A stretch of DNA of 64,000 bases from Notamacropus eugenii. Taxonomy: Eukaryota; Chordata; Mammalia; Diprotodontia; Macropodidae. The DNA is taken from assembly GCF_028372415.1 (NCBI RefSeq), contig NC_092874.1, forward strand, positions 238,926,069 to 238,990,068. The letters are read 5' to 3'. This document shows positions 35,182-46,539 of the stretch, piece by piece. Each line of letters begins with the position of its first letter. Position 1 is the stretch's first letter. Under the pieces are notes generated by a model. It had not been told where the DNA came from. It ran no database searches and worked only from the letters and a program-made list of their open reading frames with translations. Made by a program: the position numbers and the translations under genes.

Positions 35182-35790
35182 TGCTGGGGATGGAAGCTCA
35201 ATTCCATGTGGACAGTCTCGGGCGGGTAAAGGTGGGAACTTCTAAATCTTAGAGTTCTCATGAGGCCCCCCATAATACACCAGGGAATCGAGGAGTGAGA
35301 CCGAGCAATCTCGTGTATTTCCGCCTCTTCCCGTGAGAAATGTGATGGGAGGAGCATCCCCCTCGAGACTGTCCCGGATCTGGGCACACTTATTGTTATC
35401 TAACAGGCACGGTATTCAGGTGCAAACTATGCGGCCAGAGAGCTTAATTAGGATCAGGAAAGCCTGAAGGCGAGCTTAAGCTCGGGAGGGGTCGTTACAG
35501 GACAGAAGGCTCCGTTTTTCCTCTCTTTGCTCTCCCCTCCCCCTCTCTCCCCACTTACACTTCTGCTTCCAATCTCTTATTATAAGATCTTTGCCTCCTT
35601 GGGAGATTCCTCGCTCCCTCCTAAGGAAGAATTCCCCCTGCACTTGTAACCAGGACCCTGAATAAAAGCTTAACCCTTGTTCGACTCCGGAAAGTCTCTT
35701 ATCTCATACGTTTATCCGGTTTGGCCAACCGAAGACCTGCGATAGAGGTAAGGTAAGACTCGGGTAGCCCTCAGGCCTCTAGGCCTGGCA
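35182..35790 (+). mobile_element. Solo LTR of an endogenous retrovirus, copy 1 (class II-like)
   Basis: A 609-bp block starting TG ('tgctggggatggaagctc') and ending CA ('ctctaggcctggca'), flanked by a 6-bp target duplication, 'atgata', at 35176-35181 and 35791-35796. A polyadenylation signal AATAAA lies at 35661-35666. CpG content is high for the window. No internal retroviral sequence adjoins it, so it is a solo LTR left by recombination. It is related to 59257-59869 over its whole length, with roughly 85 percent identity by eye. Six-bp duplications are typical of class II (ERVK/beta-like) elements. Moderately young compared with the surrounding MIR and L2 copies. Confidence 0.85.
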
Positions 35791-35799
35791 ATGATACAT

Positions 35800-36655
35800 T
35801 AATTACCTTGTAGAAATTTTAGCTCAAATAGAAATGTGCATCATTCATCAAAATGGGAATGAGAGAAACAATTGTTTTTTTCTTATATCAATAACCAATT
35901 ATTAAATTAGGATTGTTTTCACTTTCTAGTTCCTCATTGAGGGACCATCCCCTATAGGTCATTCATCCAATCTCTGAAGGAGATTGCTGATAGATGAGAT
36001 TGCCCAAATCCTTATGCTTCTCCATTTGGGGCAGGACCTCACCCAACCAGAAGACCTTATAAATAGAATCCAGTGTATTTGAGTTCTTGACCTTCAGATA
36101 TAAACCTGAGTCCTTTGAACTTTCCATTAGAATTTAGGGTGACAATTTATGAAGGAGAAAACCAACCAGAGTGGTCTGGGTAGAGATGGATTCTTTTGTC
36201 CAGATTACTGGAGGCAAGTGAATCTCATGATCAAGTCAAGTTCTCAGCAAGAGAAAGTAAAGACTTTTAGCCCATCTCCTCTTTAATATGTCCTCTCCCT
36301 CACTGATTGTTCACCATTCAGTGTTGATCTCTGACTATCAGGGGTGTCTACCTCTCCAAAGGTATTTAAGCATTCGATGATCTCCAAGGGTTTTGTCTTT
36401 GGTTGTCAAAAGAGATCAATGATCATCAGTTTATTGATTATTAACTAGTCCAATTAATAAATTGACTTAATTAACCCATGAACTCTGTCTCTTGGGATTG
36501 TCGTTGTCACAGTATTAGCTCAATGAGATAATTACTTTATAAGAGGAACTTAGCTTTAATAATTTCCAACAGTAACAAAATACAGTTATAAAAAATACAA
36601 ACACAGAGAAGATCAGATGAATGGTAAGTTCACAAAAGAGAGGGAATAAATACAT
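35800..36655. other. Unclassified sequence, possibly LTR-like at about 35938-36517
   Basis: Contains a 'gaccttataaataga' TATA-like word, a later AATAAA in 'ccaattaataaattgac' and a 'tctgtctcttgggattg' stretch, the arrangement of an LTR. No second copy in the window and no clear target duplication, so tentative only. Confidence 0.3.
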
Positions 36656-36669
36656 ACATACTTACACAT

Positions 36670-37765
36670 GGCAGTGGTGGTGGTGGTAGTGGTGGTGGTG
36701 GTTGTCCTTTGTTCTTAGAGAGGACCAAAATGACATCACTATGTTATAATCAAGTTTCAGTGTGTCCATCTGTGGCTGATCATACCAATATGAGCTCGGA
36801 AAGCTCTACCACAGGTTGGGCACAAATAGTCCATGTGAACATTCAGGGTGGATACTCTAAATTTGAGCGTCCTGTGTTTCCTTTGAGCTGTTTCAATTCT
36901 GCTTTGCTCATAGAACATAGCACCTTCTCTGATATGGGCATGTCATGCTGAGTGGTCCTGTGCCAGTGTCTCCCATGTCGCACAATCAATTTCAAAGTTC
37001 TTGAGAGTGTCCTTGTATCACTTCTGACCACCATATGAATGCTTACCCTGTGTGAGTCCTCCATGAAATAGTCTTTTTGGCAAGAGTACATTTTGCATTT
37101 GAACAACATGGCCAGCCCATCAGAGTTGTGCTCTCTCAAGCAGAGTTTGAATGTTTGGCAGTTTAGTTTGAGTAAGGACTTCAGTGTCTGGTACCTTGGC
37201 GTGTCAGGGCATCATCAAAATCTTCCTAAGACAAATCTAGAGGAAGTGATTCAGTTTCCTGGCATGGTCCAGGTTTCACAGGCATACAACAATGAGGTCA
37301 GCACAATGGCTCTGTAGACCTTCAGTTTGATAGTCAGCCTAATACCTCTTCTCTCCCATACTTTCCTCTGGAGCCTCTCAAACACTGAGCTAGCTCTGGC
37401 AATAAGTGCATGAACCTTATTATCAATGTGTACATCCTTAAAAGTGTACATCACTACCAAGGTAAGTGTACATATCTATAGCATTCAAAATTTCTATTTG
37501 CTGTCATTGATGGTTCCACATATGGGTGGTGTGGTACTGCCTGGTGGAGCACCTGTGTTTTCTTGGTGTTGTTAGGTCAAAATTAGCATAAGCAGCAGAG
37601 AATTGATCCATACTTTGTTGCATCTCAACTTCAGAGGCTTCATTGAGCGCACAATCCTCCACAAACAGAAAATCATGCACCAATACTCCCTCTGCTTTGG
37701 TCTTGGCTCGTAACCTTTTCAATTTGAAGAATTTACCATCAGTGAGGTAGCTGACCTTGATACCC
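36670..37765 (-). mobile_element. RTE-type LINE, 5'-truncated, with 11-bp target duplication
   Basis: Minus-strand frames carry the end of the reverse transcriptase and the region after it. 37504-37722 has RAKTKAEGVLVHDFLFVEDCAL, a form of the DFLFADDCAL catalytic block. 37251-37460 has RASSVFERLQRKVWERRGI, then LKVYRAIVLTSLLYACETWT. The catalytic FADD motif reads FVED here, and stops and frame changes separate the frames. The 3' end (left) is an (ACC)n microsatellite, not poly(A), as is usual for RTE/BovB. A perfect 11-bp target duplication, 'tacttacacat', flanks it at 36659-36669 and 37766-37776, so the 5' truncation happened at insertion. About 1.1 kb, inactive. Confidence 0.85.
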
Positions 37766-37913
37766 TACTTACACATATAAAACAGGGACATACTTAGAGG
37801 CTGTAATTTTCTGGGAAAAAAACCTATAGGAAAGACAGAACAAATAGAAAAATAAAGATAAATGTCCCAGGGCTCTTTGGGACATTTTGAAGGAATATGT
37901 TAAAATTCCTGAT

Positions 37914-37917
<4 letters not shown>

Positions 37918-37949
<32 letters not shown>
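37918..37949. repeat. (GA)n microsatellite
   Basis: About 15 GA units. Confidence 0.95.
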
Positions 37950-37953
<4 letters not shown>

Positions 37954-38059
37954 CTCATTCCTTAAGGGCAGCAAGCCTCCTGAGTCCACTCTCTGAAGTG
38001 GCTCTCCCTTCAATTCCTCCATCTGACTTAGTAGTTTAAAATGTCTCCCTTCAATAATT

Positions 38060-38700
38060 TTTATAGTCAGTGTCTCTGATAAAGGCTTCATTTCTAAAAT
38101 ATATAGAGAACTGAGTCAAATTTATAAGAATACAAATCATTACTCAACTGATAATTGGTCAAAGGATATGAATAGGTAGTTTTCAGATGAAGAAATTAAA
38201 GCTATTTATAGTCATATAAAAATACTCTAAATTACTATTGATTAAAGAATTGCAAATTAAAACAACACTGAGATATAATATCAAAGCTATCAGAATGGCT
38301 AACATGACAAAAAAGAAAAATCATAAATATTGGAGATGTGGGAACATTGGAATACTAATACATCATTGGTGGAATTGCGAACTGATTCAGTCATTCTGGA
38401 GAACAATTTGGATCTATGCCCAAAGGACTATAAAACTGCACATGCCCTTTGATCCAGCATTACTAGGTCTGCATCCCAAAGAGATGATGAAAAAGTGAAA
38501 AGGGACTCACATGTACAAAAATATTTATAGTAGCGTTTTTGTAGTGGCAAGGATGAGTTTAAGGGGGGATACATATACAGCTAGAAGACTATAAAAGTCT
38601 TCTAAATTTAAAAAAGATAAAACTCTAAGGGGAAGGAGGAGAGGAGGGAGGGGGAAATTTTGAAATTTAAAATCTTATAAAAGTAAATATTGAAAATTAA
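38060..38700 (+). mobile_element. L1 LINE 3' part, 5'-truncated
   Basis: L1 ORF2 C-terminal words in order: 'gataattggtcaaaggatat', 'tttcagatgaagaaattaaa', 'atcagaatggctaacatgac', 'atcattggtggaattgcgaa', 'ctttgatccagcattactag' and 'ctgcatcccaaagagatgat', then the GA-rich 3' end and 'ttgaaatttaaaatcttata'. The 86-codon frame 38238-38498 is a remnant of ORF2. Confidence 0.85.
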
Positions 38701-39030
38701 TCTTTAATTAATTAATTGATTGATCTTTAAAAACATAAAACAAAATGTTTCCTTTAACTGTAATTATACAAATATAAAATATTACAACCCTGCTTTCCCG
38801 TGACAAGAAGGTGGTAGACATAATTTGTTGTAATATTGTTTTGCTCCTGCCTGGTCACTTGGCCTTGTGAAAATTCCAGTCTTTATCAATTATAACGTTT
38901 CTCATTCACAACTCTCTTCTAACTCAAATTTGATAAATAGCAGGGTCAATATTTAGTTTCTTTAGTCAAAACCGTTTGCACTGATCAAACACTTTAATTT
39001 AAAAACATTTTCTTCAAAGTATCCTTTAAG

Positions 39031-39900
39031 GGGGAGAGGATTCTGGGAAGATGGTGGAGTAAGTGAGAAAATTTCAAGTTCTCAAGATTTTCCTCCACAA
39101 AAGAGATGAAATAGTTCCTCTGGGCAAACATCGAGCTGTAAAAACAAGTAAAAGTAGGGGCAGAACAGGGGTCCTCTTGGGACAAGCAGAAAAGACCCAA
39201 AGAAAAATCCCAGGACTTGATTTTCTCCATTCAAAGAGTAAACACCTCCAGGCTAACGCCCACTTTAACAAGAAGAGGCAAGCTGCTTAAACAAAGGGCA
39301 AGTCCCAGGATTAGCTGGATTGGGAGACTGCCTCTATCTGCCATAGGAACTTTTATCCCTGGTACAGTGAGGAGAGTTGGGCATCAGACCTGGGGAAGAT
39401 CTAGGGAACCGCTATTGACCAGGAATGCCAGACTCAACTGTGCTGTGGAGAGTGATGGGAGCGCTTGCCTGGTGAGTCCAGAAGCAGTGGGGCAGACAGT
39501 GGGCACTTACAGGAGGTCTTGGTTTGAGTTCAAGATCAGAGGGGAAAACTGAAGAAGATCAAAGGTCAGAGGCACCATCCCCCATATCCCAGGACTAGGG
39601 GTGATTATAAAAAACTAAATTATCAAAAAAAAATGCACAGGCAAAGAGAAAGAATCCAACCATAGAGAGCTAATGTGGGAAAAGCGAAGACCAGGGTTCA
39701 TTGTCAGAGGAGGATACTAAAGCAAAGAAACCCTCTTCTACCCCAAAAAGTAAGGCCAACTGGTCACCTGCCCAAAAATAATTCATTGAAGAACTTATAA
39801 TTGACTTTAAAAATTAAATGAGAGAGATTGAAGGAAAATTAAAAAGAAAAATAAGGTTATGACAAGAAAGTCAACCAATTAGAAAAGGAGATCCAGAATC
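39031..39900 (+). mobile_element. L1 LINE 5' region and ORF1 start (different subfamily)
   Basis: Begins 'gattctgggaagatggtgga', an L1 5' start motif. Continues as a GC-richer 5' untranslated region to about 39,560. Then comes a Lys/Glu-rich coiled-coil-like beginning of ORF1 with 'agagagattgaaggaaaatt' and 'aaaaggagatccagaatc', lost after about 39,900. The 111-codon frame 39217-39552 lies in the untranslated part and is not ORF1. Confidence 0.6.
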
Positions 39901-39904
39901 AAAG

Positions 39905-41335
39905 AGGTCTTCAAAAGGGTATTTAGATTTAGGGCAATGGGAGGATACAAGAGGGATTTCTGAAGGTGGGAGTAGGTTAAGTAATAGGATGGTAAGGTAG
40001 CAAGTAGAAGTAAAGCAGAGGAGTTAGGAGCAATAGGGAAAAAAGAGATATGCGCAAACATAAAAACAAGATTAGGAGTAGAATCTCTTAGGGAAAGTAT
40101 ATGTTTTTATATGTATGTATGCATATGTATTTGTGTATGCATGTATGTATATATCAATACTTATATATAATTATATCCATGCTCAATTGTAGCCTTGGGG
40201 ATGGTAAGTAAGGGAGAGGAAGGAGGAAAAAAAGAACAAAATAAAGAATATACAGCAGAGAACAAAAGAAAACCTACAAGAAAGCAAAGAAAAGATGGAC
40301 AGCTTTCAACTTAATGCACAGTGGGTTTTCTTGAAATGATAGGTTATTGCTATATATTTTGGATTCTCTCCTATGTTCTGCTGTGCACATGACTTTTTGT
40401 CTTTTCTCATTTTATATTTAAATTTAATATTTAAATTTGTAATGTTTCTTTTTCTTTTCTTATTATGTATTTAAGTTTTAATATTTGTCTAAAATAAGAA
40501 AATTATTTAAATACCCTTTAAAGTACTTGTAAAGATTACCTCCATTTTGCAGATAAAGAAACCAGAGGTCAGTCACTTTGGGATCTACCCAGTGACACAT
40601 TGCTAGTAAGTGGCTTCTTGACTCATAGGCCAGTGTTCTCAGGTCATGAGAGAAAATATCTGAGGGTTTAATGAGTTCATCATGTTAATAACCAACCCCA
40701 AAGGACATCCTGATTAAACCTTACTTGGAGTTAGGTTCAGTTCTGGATACTGAGTTTTTGGAAGAACTATGACTAACTGAAGCAGATATCTTAAGAGTAA
40801 ATGCTGAAAAGTGCTGAAAAAATTGGACACCATGTCCCATAATGACTGATTAAACAAGAGACATTCACCTTAGAGAGGAGAAGGCTTGGGAGAGAAATGA
40901 TTAGTATTAGATTCTCATATAGAAGAGGGCTTTGCTTTGTTTTGCTAGTTGGTCCCAGAGGGCAAATTGAAGAAATGGATGGAATCAATCCATATTAATC
41001 TTGCAAAGAGCCAAATTTCACTTTAGAAGTGATAAAAAAAAATGTATATATCCTAACAATTGGAGTGGCCAAAAGGGGGATGGGTTGCCTCAAGAGACAG
41101 CAGGCTACTCACCCTTCACCCCAATAAAGCTCTTTAAGCAAAGGGTAGATGACTATTTGTTATCGTTGTTGTAAAGTCTTTTTCCAACTCCAAAGTTCTT
41201 TAATTTTATGAAGATCATGTAAAACTGTAAAAAGACATGGGCTGGTCATGGAGTGAAAGTGAAATATGTAAGATTTGTAAGCTAACACTGTGTTGGTTCC
41301 CCTAAAATTTAAAATAATAGTAATAATCATAGCTT
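39905..41335. other. AT-rich sequence with a small MIR fragment
   Basis: A (TATG)n block lies at about 40,107-40,152. A minus-strand MIR fragment occupies about 40,545-40,645 ('tttgcagataaagaaacc', 'cacattgctagtaagtgg'). 40,670-41,210 resembles an old repeat 3' end in part but is not assignable. Confidence 0.4.
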
Positions 41336-41339
41336 AAGA

Positions 41340-41535
41340 CTCGACTAATATTTTTTGAACACCCTTTATATTGTTAGGAGGTTTGCAATGTACTTTATGT
41401 TTTCTCATTTCATCTGTGCAAAAGCCCTGTCAAATAAGGTGCTGTCATTATCCCCATCCTCCAGAAACTGAGGCTAAGAGGGATTGTTACTTCTGTCCAG
41501 GGTCACAGAGCTAGGGTATCACAGGGATAATCCAA
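41340..41535 (-). repeat. MIR/THER1-type SINE fragment
   Basis: 'aggaggtttgcaatgtactt', 'gccctgtcaaataaggtgct', 'ccagaaactgaggctaagag' and 'ggtcacagagctagggta'. Confidence 0.75.
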
Positions 41536-41714
41536 GAGGTATTAACTTGGAACTCCTAAACAGGAGATCTTTGACAAATTGGAGAAATTGTATAGAGATA
41601 ATTTTGTGGAAAGACAAGGATAAAAATCAAACAGAATAAGATTTGCAAGAGTTATAGTCTATTTTAATAGAAAAAGCATCCACATTGAGGATACCATGCT
41701 TTGCACATAGCAAT

Positions 41715-42100
41715 TGTTGAAAACAGAGATGGGAGAGTTAGTTCAAAACGTGAATAAATTCACTTAGACCTTCTCTGTAGCCACTGAGAGCTTTATTGAC
41801 ACAAAAGCAGTGGGTCTGTGATTTAGCAAGGAGCTAAACAAAGGCAGTGATACAGGAAAAGGACCAGACCTCTATAGGATGATTTTAGGTTTTCCTTATG
41901 GGGGTTGGAGATCTAGGGTAAGTCTTGTAAGATAAAGCGATAAACATACTGGATGAGACAAGAGAAGGGAGATAAGAAAATCCCAATCCCCAGGAGGAGG
42001 GGTGGGGCTAAGGAATTTTAGGGTCCAGGATAAGGGGAAGTTTTGTGGTAAGGGGATACTTTAGGGCACCTTCAAGTTAGAAAATAAACCAGGGGCTTCA
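41715..42100 (-). mobile_element. Probable LTR of an endogenous retrovirus, minus orientation
   Basis: Read on the minus strand it starts TG ('tgaagcccctggtttatttt'), carries AATAAA in 'gtgtcaataaagctctcagt' about three-quarters in and ends CA ('ctctgttttcaaca'). This layout and length (386 bp) fit a gamma/class I-like LTR. No clear target duplication and no internal part seen. Unrelated to the other LTRs here. Confidence 0.5.
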
Positions 42101-42995
42101 CAAAATCAATCCTTAATATTGTTTTTAACTCTTAGGGCACTGTTTCTATCCACATCAGCAATCAATAAATAATTCATTCATCTAAGTAACTATCCAGGAA
42201 ATCACAAAAGTATAACATTCTCTGAATAACAGAGCACTGAGAATCCCCAGATTTCCAACAGGTCTGAATTTCTAACAAACGGTCCTGTAGCTTATCCATT
42301 TCCCTGTCCTGCTGATCCTAGCTAGACCTTCAGAATGAACCTACCAAACTGCCTTCCCCAATCTTGGTATGCACCCCGCTTTTCATGATTGTGAGCTTCA
42401 GGAATATAATTAGCAGGAGGGATGAGCTAAACTCAGAAAATATTTGTAGAAATTCACCTGGACAAGCCTTCAGAGAGAGTTGAAGAATCCTTTATAGTAG
42501 GGTCTCCTACTAGTGTGACTATTGGAGATCTTTTGGTGTCATTTTTTAACATCTTTATTTAACCATAGAGGGTGAGGTATATTAATCACTACTGAACAAT
42601 GGAAAAGGTCCAACAAGGACACAGAGGTAGCCCTGATTCTCCTACTTTTTCATACCTTTTACAGAGCAATGCCTTAAATCAAGTTCAAGAATTCCAGCTT
42701 GTCTGAGACCAATAACAATTCACTCTGACCAGATATTCATCCCTCCCTTACCCCTAGATCACTCTCAAAGCTGTTCCAACCTCACACTATGTGCCTTGAC
42801 CTCAAGACTGACTCCACCCTGAGGCTGACTCCATGACTGACAAGTCCTCCTCTGCAACTGCCACATCAGAAGTCCCAGCCACATTGTTCATTTCCCTCCC
42901 ATCCCACTCTGCAATCTTCTCCACTTCCCCATCTGCTGCCTTGCTCTAGCTTAAGTGTCCCACCCCCTTTTCACTTCCCCTAATTATTACCTTCC
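42101..42995. other. Unique sequence, pyrimidine-rich towards the right
   Basis: No feature is recognised. The last 250 bases are C- and T-rich and could be a decayed L2 interior leading into the L2 tail at 43000. Confidence 0.4.
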
Positions 42996-42999
42996 CCCA

Positions 43000-43110
43000 C
43001 TGAAATGTAAACTCCCTGAGAGTAGGAAATATTCTGTTTTTGTGTCCCCGACACTTAGTACAACACCTGGCACATAGTAAACACTTAATAAATGCTTTGT
43101 CAATCAACCT
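43000..43110 (+). repeat. L2 3' end fragment
   Basis: 'ccactgaaatgtaaactccc', 'tgagagtaggaaatattctg', 'acctggcacatagtaaacac' and 'ttaataaatgctttgtcaat'. Confidence 0.85.
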
Positions 43111-43144
43111 ATCTATCAATCTGTCTATCTTTGTATAAGATTTC

Positions 43145-43359
43145 AGTCAGTGGTTTCAGTCATGCCCAACTCTCTGTGACCACTTTGGGGGGCTTTCTTG
43201 GAAAAGATACTTGGGCGTTTTGCCATTGCCTTCTCCAGCTTATTTTATAGATAAGGAAACTGAGGCAGAGTTAAATGACTTGCCTAGGGTCACACAGCTA
43301 ATAATTCGAACTCAAGTCTTCCTGATTTCAGGTCTATCTGCTACACACCCAGCTGCCCA
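43145..43359 (-). mobile_element. tRNA-headed SINE with BovB/RTE-type tail
   Basis: The plus strand reads from the tail: 'agtcatgcccaactctctgt', 'gttttgccattgccttctcc', 'gataaggaaactgaggcaga', 'cctagggtcacacagcta' and the head 'ctacacacccagctgccc'. Confidence 0.85.
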
Positions 43360-43364
43360 TTAGG

Positions 43365-44035
43365 AAGCATATTTACCATATAATTTTGGAACAAGAAACA
43401 ATCTCAACCTTTATTATATAATTCCTCTTCCTTTCTTCAAACAACTTCACTCACACTTTCTCAGACCAAAATTTCTGCTTTAAGGATAGCCAGGAAAGAA
43501 ATTCAATAACTTCTCTTAGGTGACTACTTACAATGTCAACCATCCTTGGAAGGGAACTCTTCCTTAAGCCGTCTACATTGGTCTAAGCTCAATTCCTCTT
43601 CTATATCTCCTGTTAAAACTGAATATCAAATGTCCCTCACATTGGGTGTTCACCACATCAGGTGTCCCCCACTTCTGTAATCAAAGTTGTCCACATTCTT
43701 TAAGATCATATTTTTTATTTGAACCCAACAGTGGAAGACCTTCAGTTGAGTAACAAAGAGGCATGGCTAGTATGCTGCTGCCCTAAAAAAAGAGGTGATT
43801 TCTACTGAATTCCTCTTAATTGCATGAGAGGAGTTATGAGTTGGTGAGGTCTCTGTGTTGTTCTCTTACTCTCCTCTGAGGTATTTTCCTAACCTTGCAA
43901 CAGTAAAACTTTGCTCCTCCCAATACCCCAACTTAGAAGCTTTTACTATTGGAATATGGTAATTTTTTTCTTTCCCAGCTCACTGGACCTGTTACATTTG
44001 TTGTCCTTTGACTTTCAATTCTAGGTTATAACCAT
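43365..44035. other. Unique sequence, no feature seen
   Basis: No element or gene recognised. Confidence 0.45.
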
Positions 44036-44039
44036 TCAC

Positions 44040-44207
44040 AGCTGTGCTAGAGCCAGCTCAACTGTTAAATGTTCAGTGTCAGCATTTACACCTTAGAAAT
44101 CAGCAAAGACTACAAAGCAGGGCTTGATTTATTGTTCTGTTGATTGTCTAGACTTAAAGTGATGGTGAGAAATGTTAATAATGCAAATTAAACTTGAATC
44201 TGTCCTG
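44040..44207. repeat. Unclassified dispersed repeat, copy 2
   Basis: Partner of 1318-1488 in the same orientation. Shares 'gcttgatttattgtt', 'tgtctagact' and 'aataatgc' in order. Confidence 0.55.
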
Positions 44208-44209
44208 TG

Positions 44210-45230
44210 AACGTTTTTCCTGTGAGAAGTAGTTATGAAATATTTACCAGCATACTCCTGCCATCATACCCATTATCCCAAGGCCACCACCACCCTCCCA
44301 CCCTGTTTACGTAACAAGGGAAGGTCAAGGGCAAAAGATGGCATTGTTGAGCTAACAATCAATAATTCCAGTAATGGGAAGAGTTCATTTCTGTCTCTTA
44401 GATCACTCAGTTTGCACAAAACACAATTTGGTCCTTTGGCCCCTATTTATACTTATGGTTAGTTCAGTTTGGTTTGAAAATGCAAATTTGTCCCAGTGTG
44501 ATTGAAGTACTAGGGAACAATTTGAGCATAATGTGAATTTCATGTTTGCTTGTACGCAATTTCTAACTTGAAAAATAGGGAAAATGCAAACAAATGCAAC
44601 ATTTCACAACTCACAAACTGCAACCCTTCTGATACCCCCTTCCATAAGCATGTCAGGTTATTTTTCAAGGTAAAGTACCACATTTATTGTATGTCTTATG
44701 CAAGAGTAAGAGCTGCAGAGGGCTGGTCCAAATCTATGCACTCCACTCTCCATCCTCATCTTCTGCCATGCCTGCTTCTGGGAGTTGCTACCCACTGAGG
44801 CTTCCCTCTCACCTATACCCATTGATTTTGCCAACCTGGCATTGTGGGAACTTGGAAGCAGATCAAGTAGCAGCCTAAGACCATGGATGCTGTCATTCTG
44901 TAGTGTAGAATTTCTATATTTCTTAACTACTTAACATATGCAAAACTGTGCTGTCATTTTTAAATAAGTTCCTTTTTTTAATGGAAAGCCCTTGAGTGCT
45001 GTGCCCTTAACTTCATTTTTCCCATAAGCCCTATACTTTTTATGATTGAATGATTTTGTGAGGTTTAGTGATTTTTAGGAATGTGTATGTCCATTATAGC
45101 TGAACTTACTGTACTTAGTGTATTGGAGCCCATTGATCACCTGCTAATTCTTAGCGCATTTCCTTCCCCTCAAAGACAAATACACACACATACACACACA
45201 CCCCATCCCAATACAGGAAAGAGATACATG
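44210..45230. other. Unique sequence, no feature seen
   Basis: Short frames of 60-80 codons only. A small (CA)n lies at 45,183-45,200. Confidence 0.45.
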
Positions 45231-45234
45231 ACAT

Positions 45235-45495
45235 TAATAATAATAGTAGCAATAATAATAGCATGTGTAAAGTGCTTTAAGAATTCCAAAGCACTTTACA
45301 TATGTCATATCATTTAGTTCCTAAAAACCCTGTTGCTATATTCCTTCATTATCTTCATTTTGCAGATGAGGAAGGAAACAGCCTCAGAGAGGTTAAATGA
45401 CCTTCTCAGGGTCTTATAGCTGAGTCCGTGTCTGAGACAGGAGTTAAAATGGTCCACAAGACTCCAAATTCAATATTATCCACCTAGCTTTCACA
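45235..45495 (-). repeat. MIR/THER1 CORE-SINE
   Basis: 'taatagtagcaataataata', 'agcactttacatatgtcata', 'ttttgcagatgaggaaggaa' and 'gaggttaaatgacctt' give the reversed CORE-SINE order. Confidence 0.8.
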
Positions 45496-45499
45496 AACC

Positions 45500-46220
45500 C
45501 TCTCTGCCACTGTTAGGTAATTTCTAAGAGATTTTAAAGGGTTAAATATGACCTTGGTTCTCTAGGCATTCAAAGAATCTATTGACTGAAATCTGAGCTG
45601 GGCACTTGGACAATAAAATGCACCAATTTAAACTAATGAAAATTTACTTTCTTCCTCTTTTCTCTCCTGAATAACCTTTCTCTAACCATCTATATTCTTT
45701 TCCTGGCAGATAGAATTGTTTCCCTTTAAAGATCTATTAGAACTCTTGAGCATGTCCCTTGTGCTACCTAAAAATCTACTGATTTGAAAGTGGAACCTCT
45801 TTGGGTAGCGTCTTTATTTATTTCTTCATTTATTTGGTAATATGATTCATCAGAGAAGCTGCAGTGAAAGAAATCATGAGTTACAGCTAAACAATTTAGA
45901 GTTAAATTTTTTCCCCCTCTAAACCTCTAGGTTTAAAGTGGGGGTGAGGGAGGGGATCCACTGAGCATGTCAGAGAATTAAAGAGTATAAATAAATCCAC
46001 TAGAGTTCAAGTAAAATGTACTGTAGGAAGGTTGATTTTTTCTGATGTTATAGTTCATGAAAACGGACATAAATAAGCCTGGATGAAATTCTTCTGTTCT
46101 AGGTCCTTATCCAACATTCTAACTTTGAAACCTTCCCCTTGGGAACTGTAATACATAAAACTGAAACTTCCCCTTCCTGTAAGTGGTTGGCTCTGTTACC
46201 CATGGAGTACCTGAATCTGT
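45500..46220. other. Unique sequence, no feature seen
   Basis: No element or gene recognised. Confidence 0.45.
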
Positions 46221-46224
46221 CACA

Positions 46225-46465
46225 GTGCAGTACGCTATACTTGTGGTCAGGAAAACCTGAGTTCAAATCCTACCTCAGACACTTACAAGGTATTTGAGTG
46301 ATTCTGGGCAAGTCACTCAAGTCTCTCATTCTTGGTTTCTTTCATCGTAAAACAGGGGTGATAAGAATCTTCTTCATAAAGTTGACATGAAAATCAAATG
46401 AGGTAATATACATAAAAAGTTTTGCAAAACTTAAAGAAATCTGTTAGCTATGATTATCATTATTA
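46225..46465 (+). repeat. MIR-type CORE-SINE
   Basis: Head 'cacagtgcagtacgctatac', B box 'gagttcaaatcctacctcag', 'gattctgggcaagtcactca', 'gtaaaacaggggtgataaga' and 'tgaaaatcaaatgaggtaat' in order. Confidence 0.85.
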
Positions 46466-46539
46466 TGCATAAGCCAATAGAGAAACCATAGGGTTTGTGG
46501 AGAGTGTCAGCCCCTAGATACGTCCATGCCTTGCTTGAT

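Noticed and set aside
36660-36705. (GGT)n as an independent microsatellite
   Set aside because: It is the 3' tail of the minus-strand RTE LINE, inside its 11-bp target copies.
39217-39552. 111-codon frame as a host exon
   Set aside because: It lies in the 5' untranslated part of an L1 and does not match ORF1 or any host protein I recognise.
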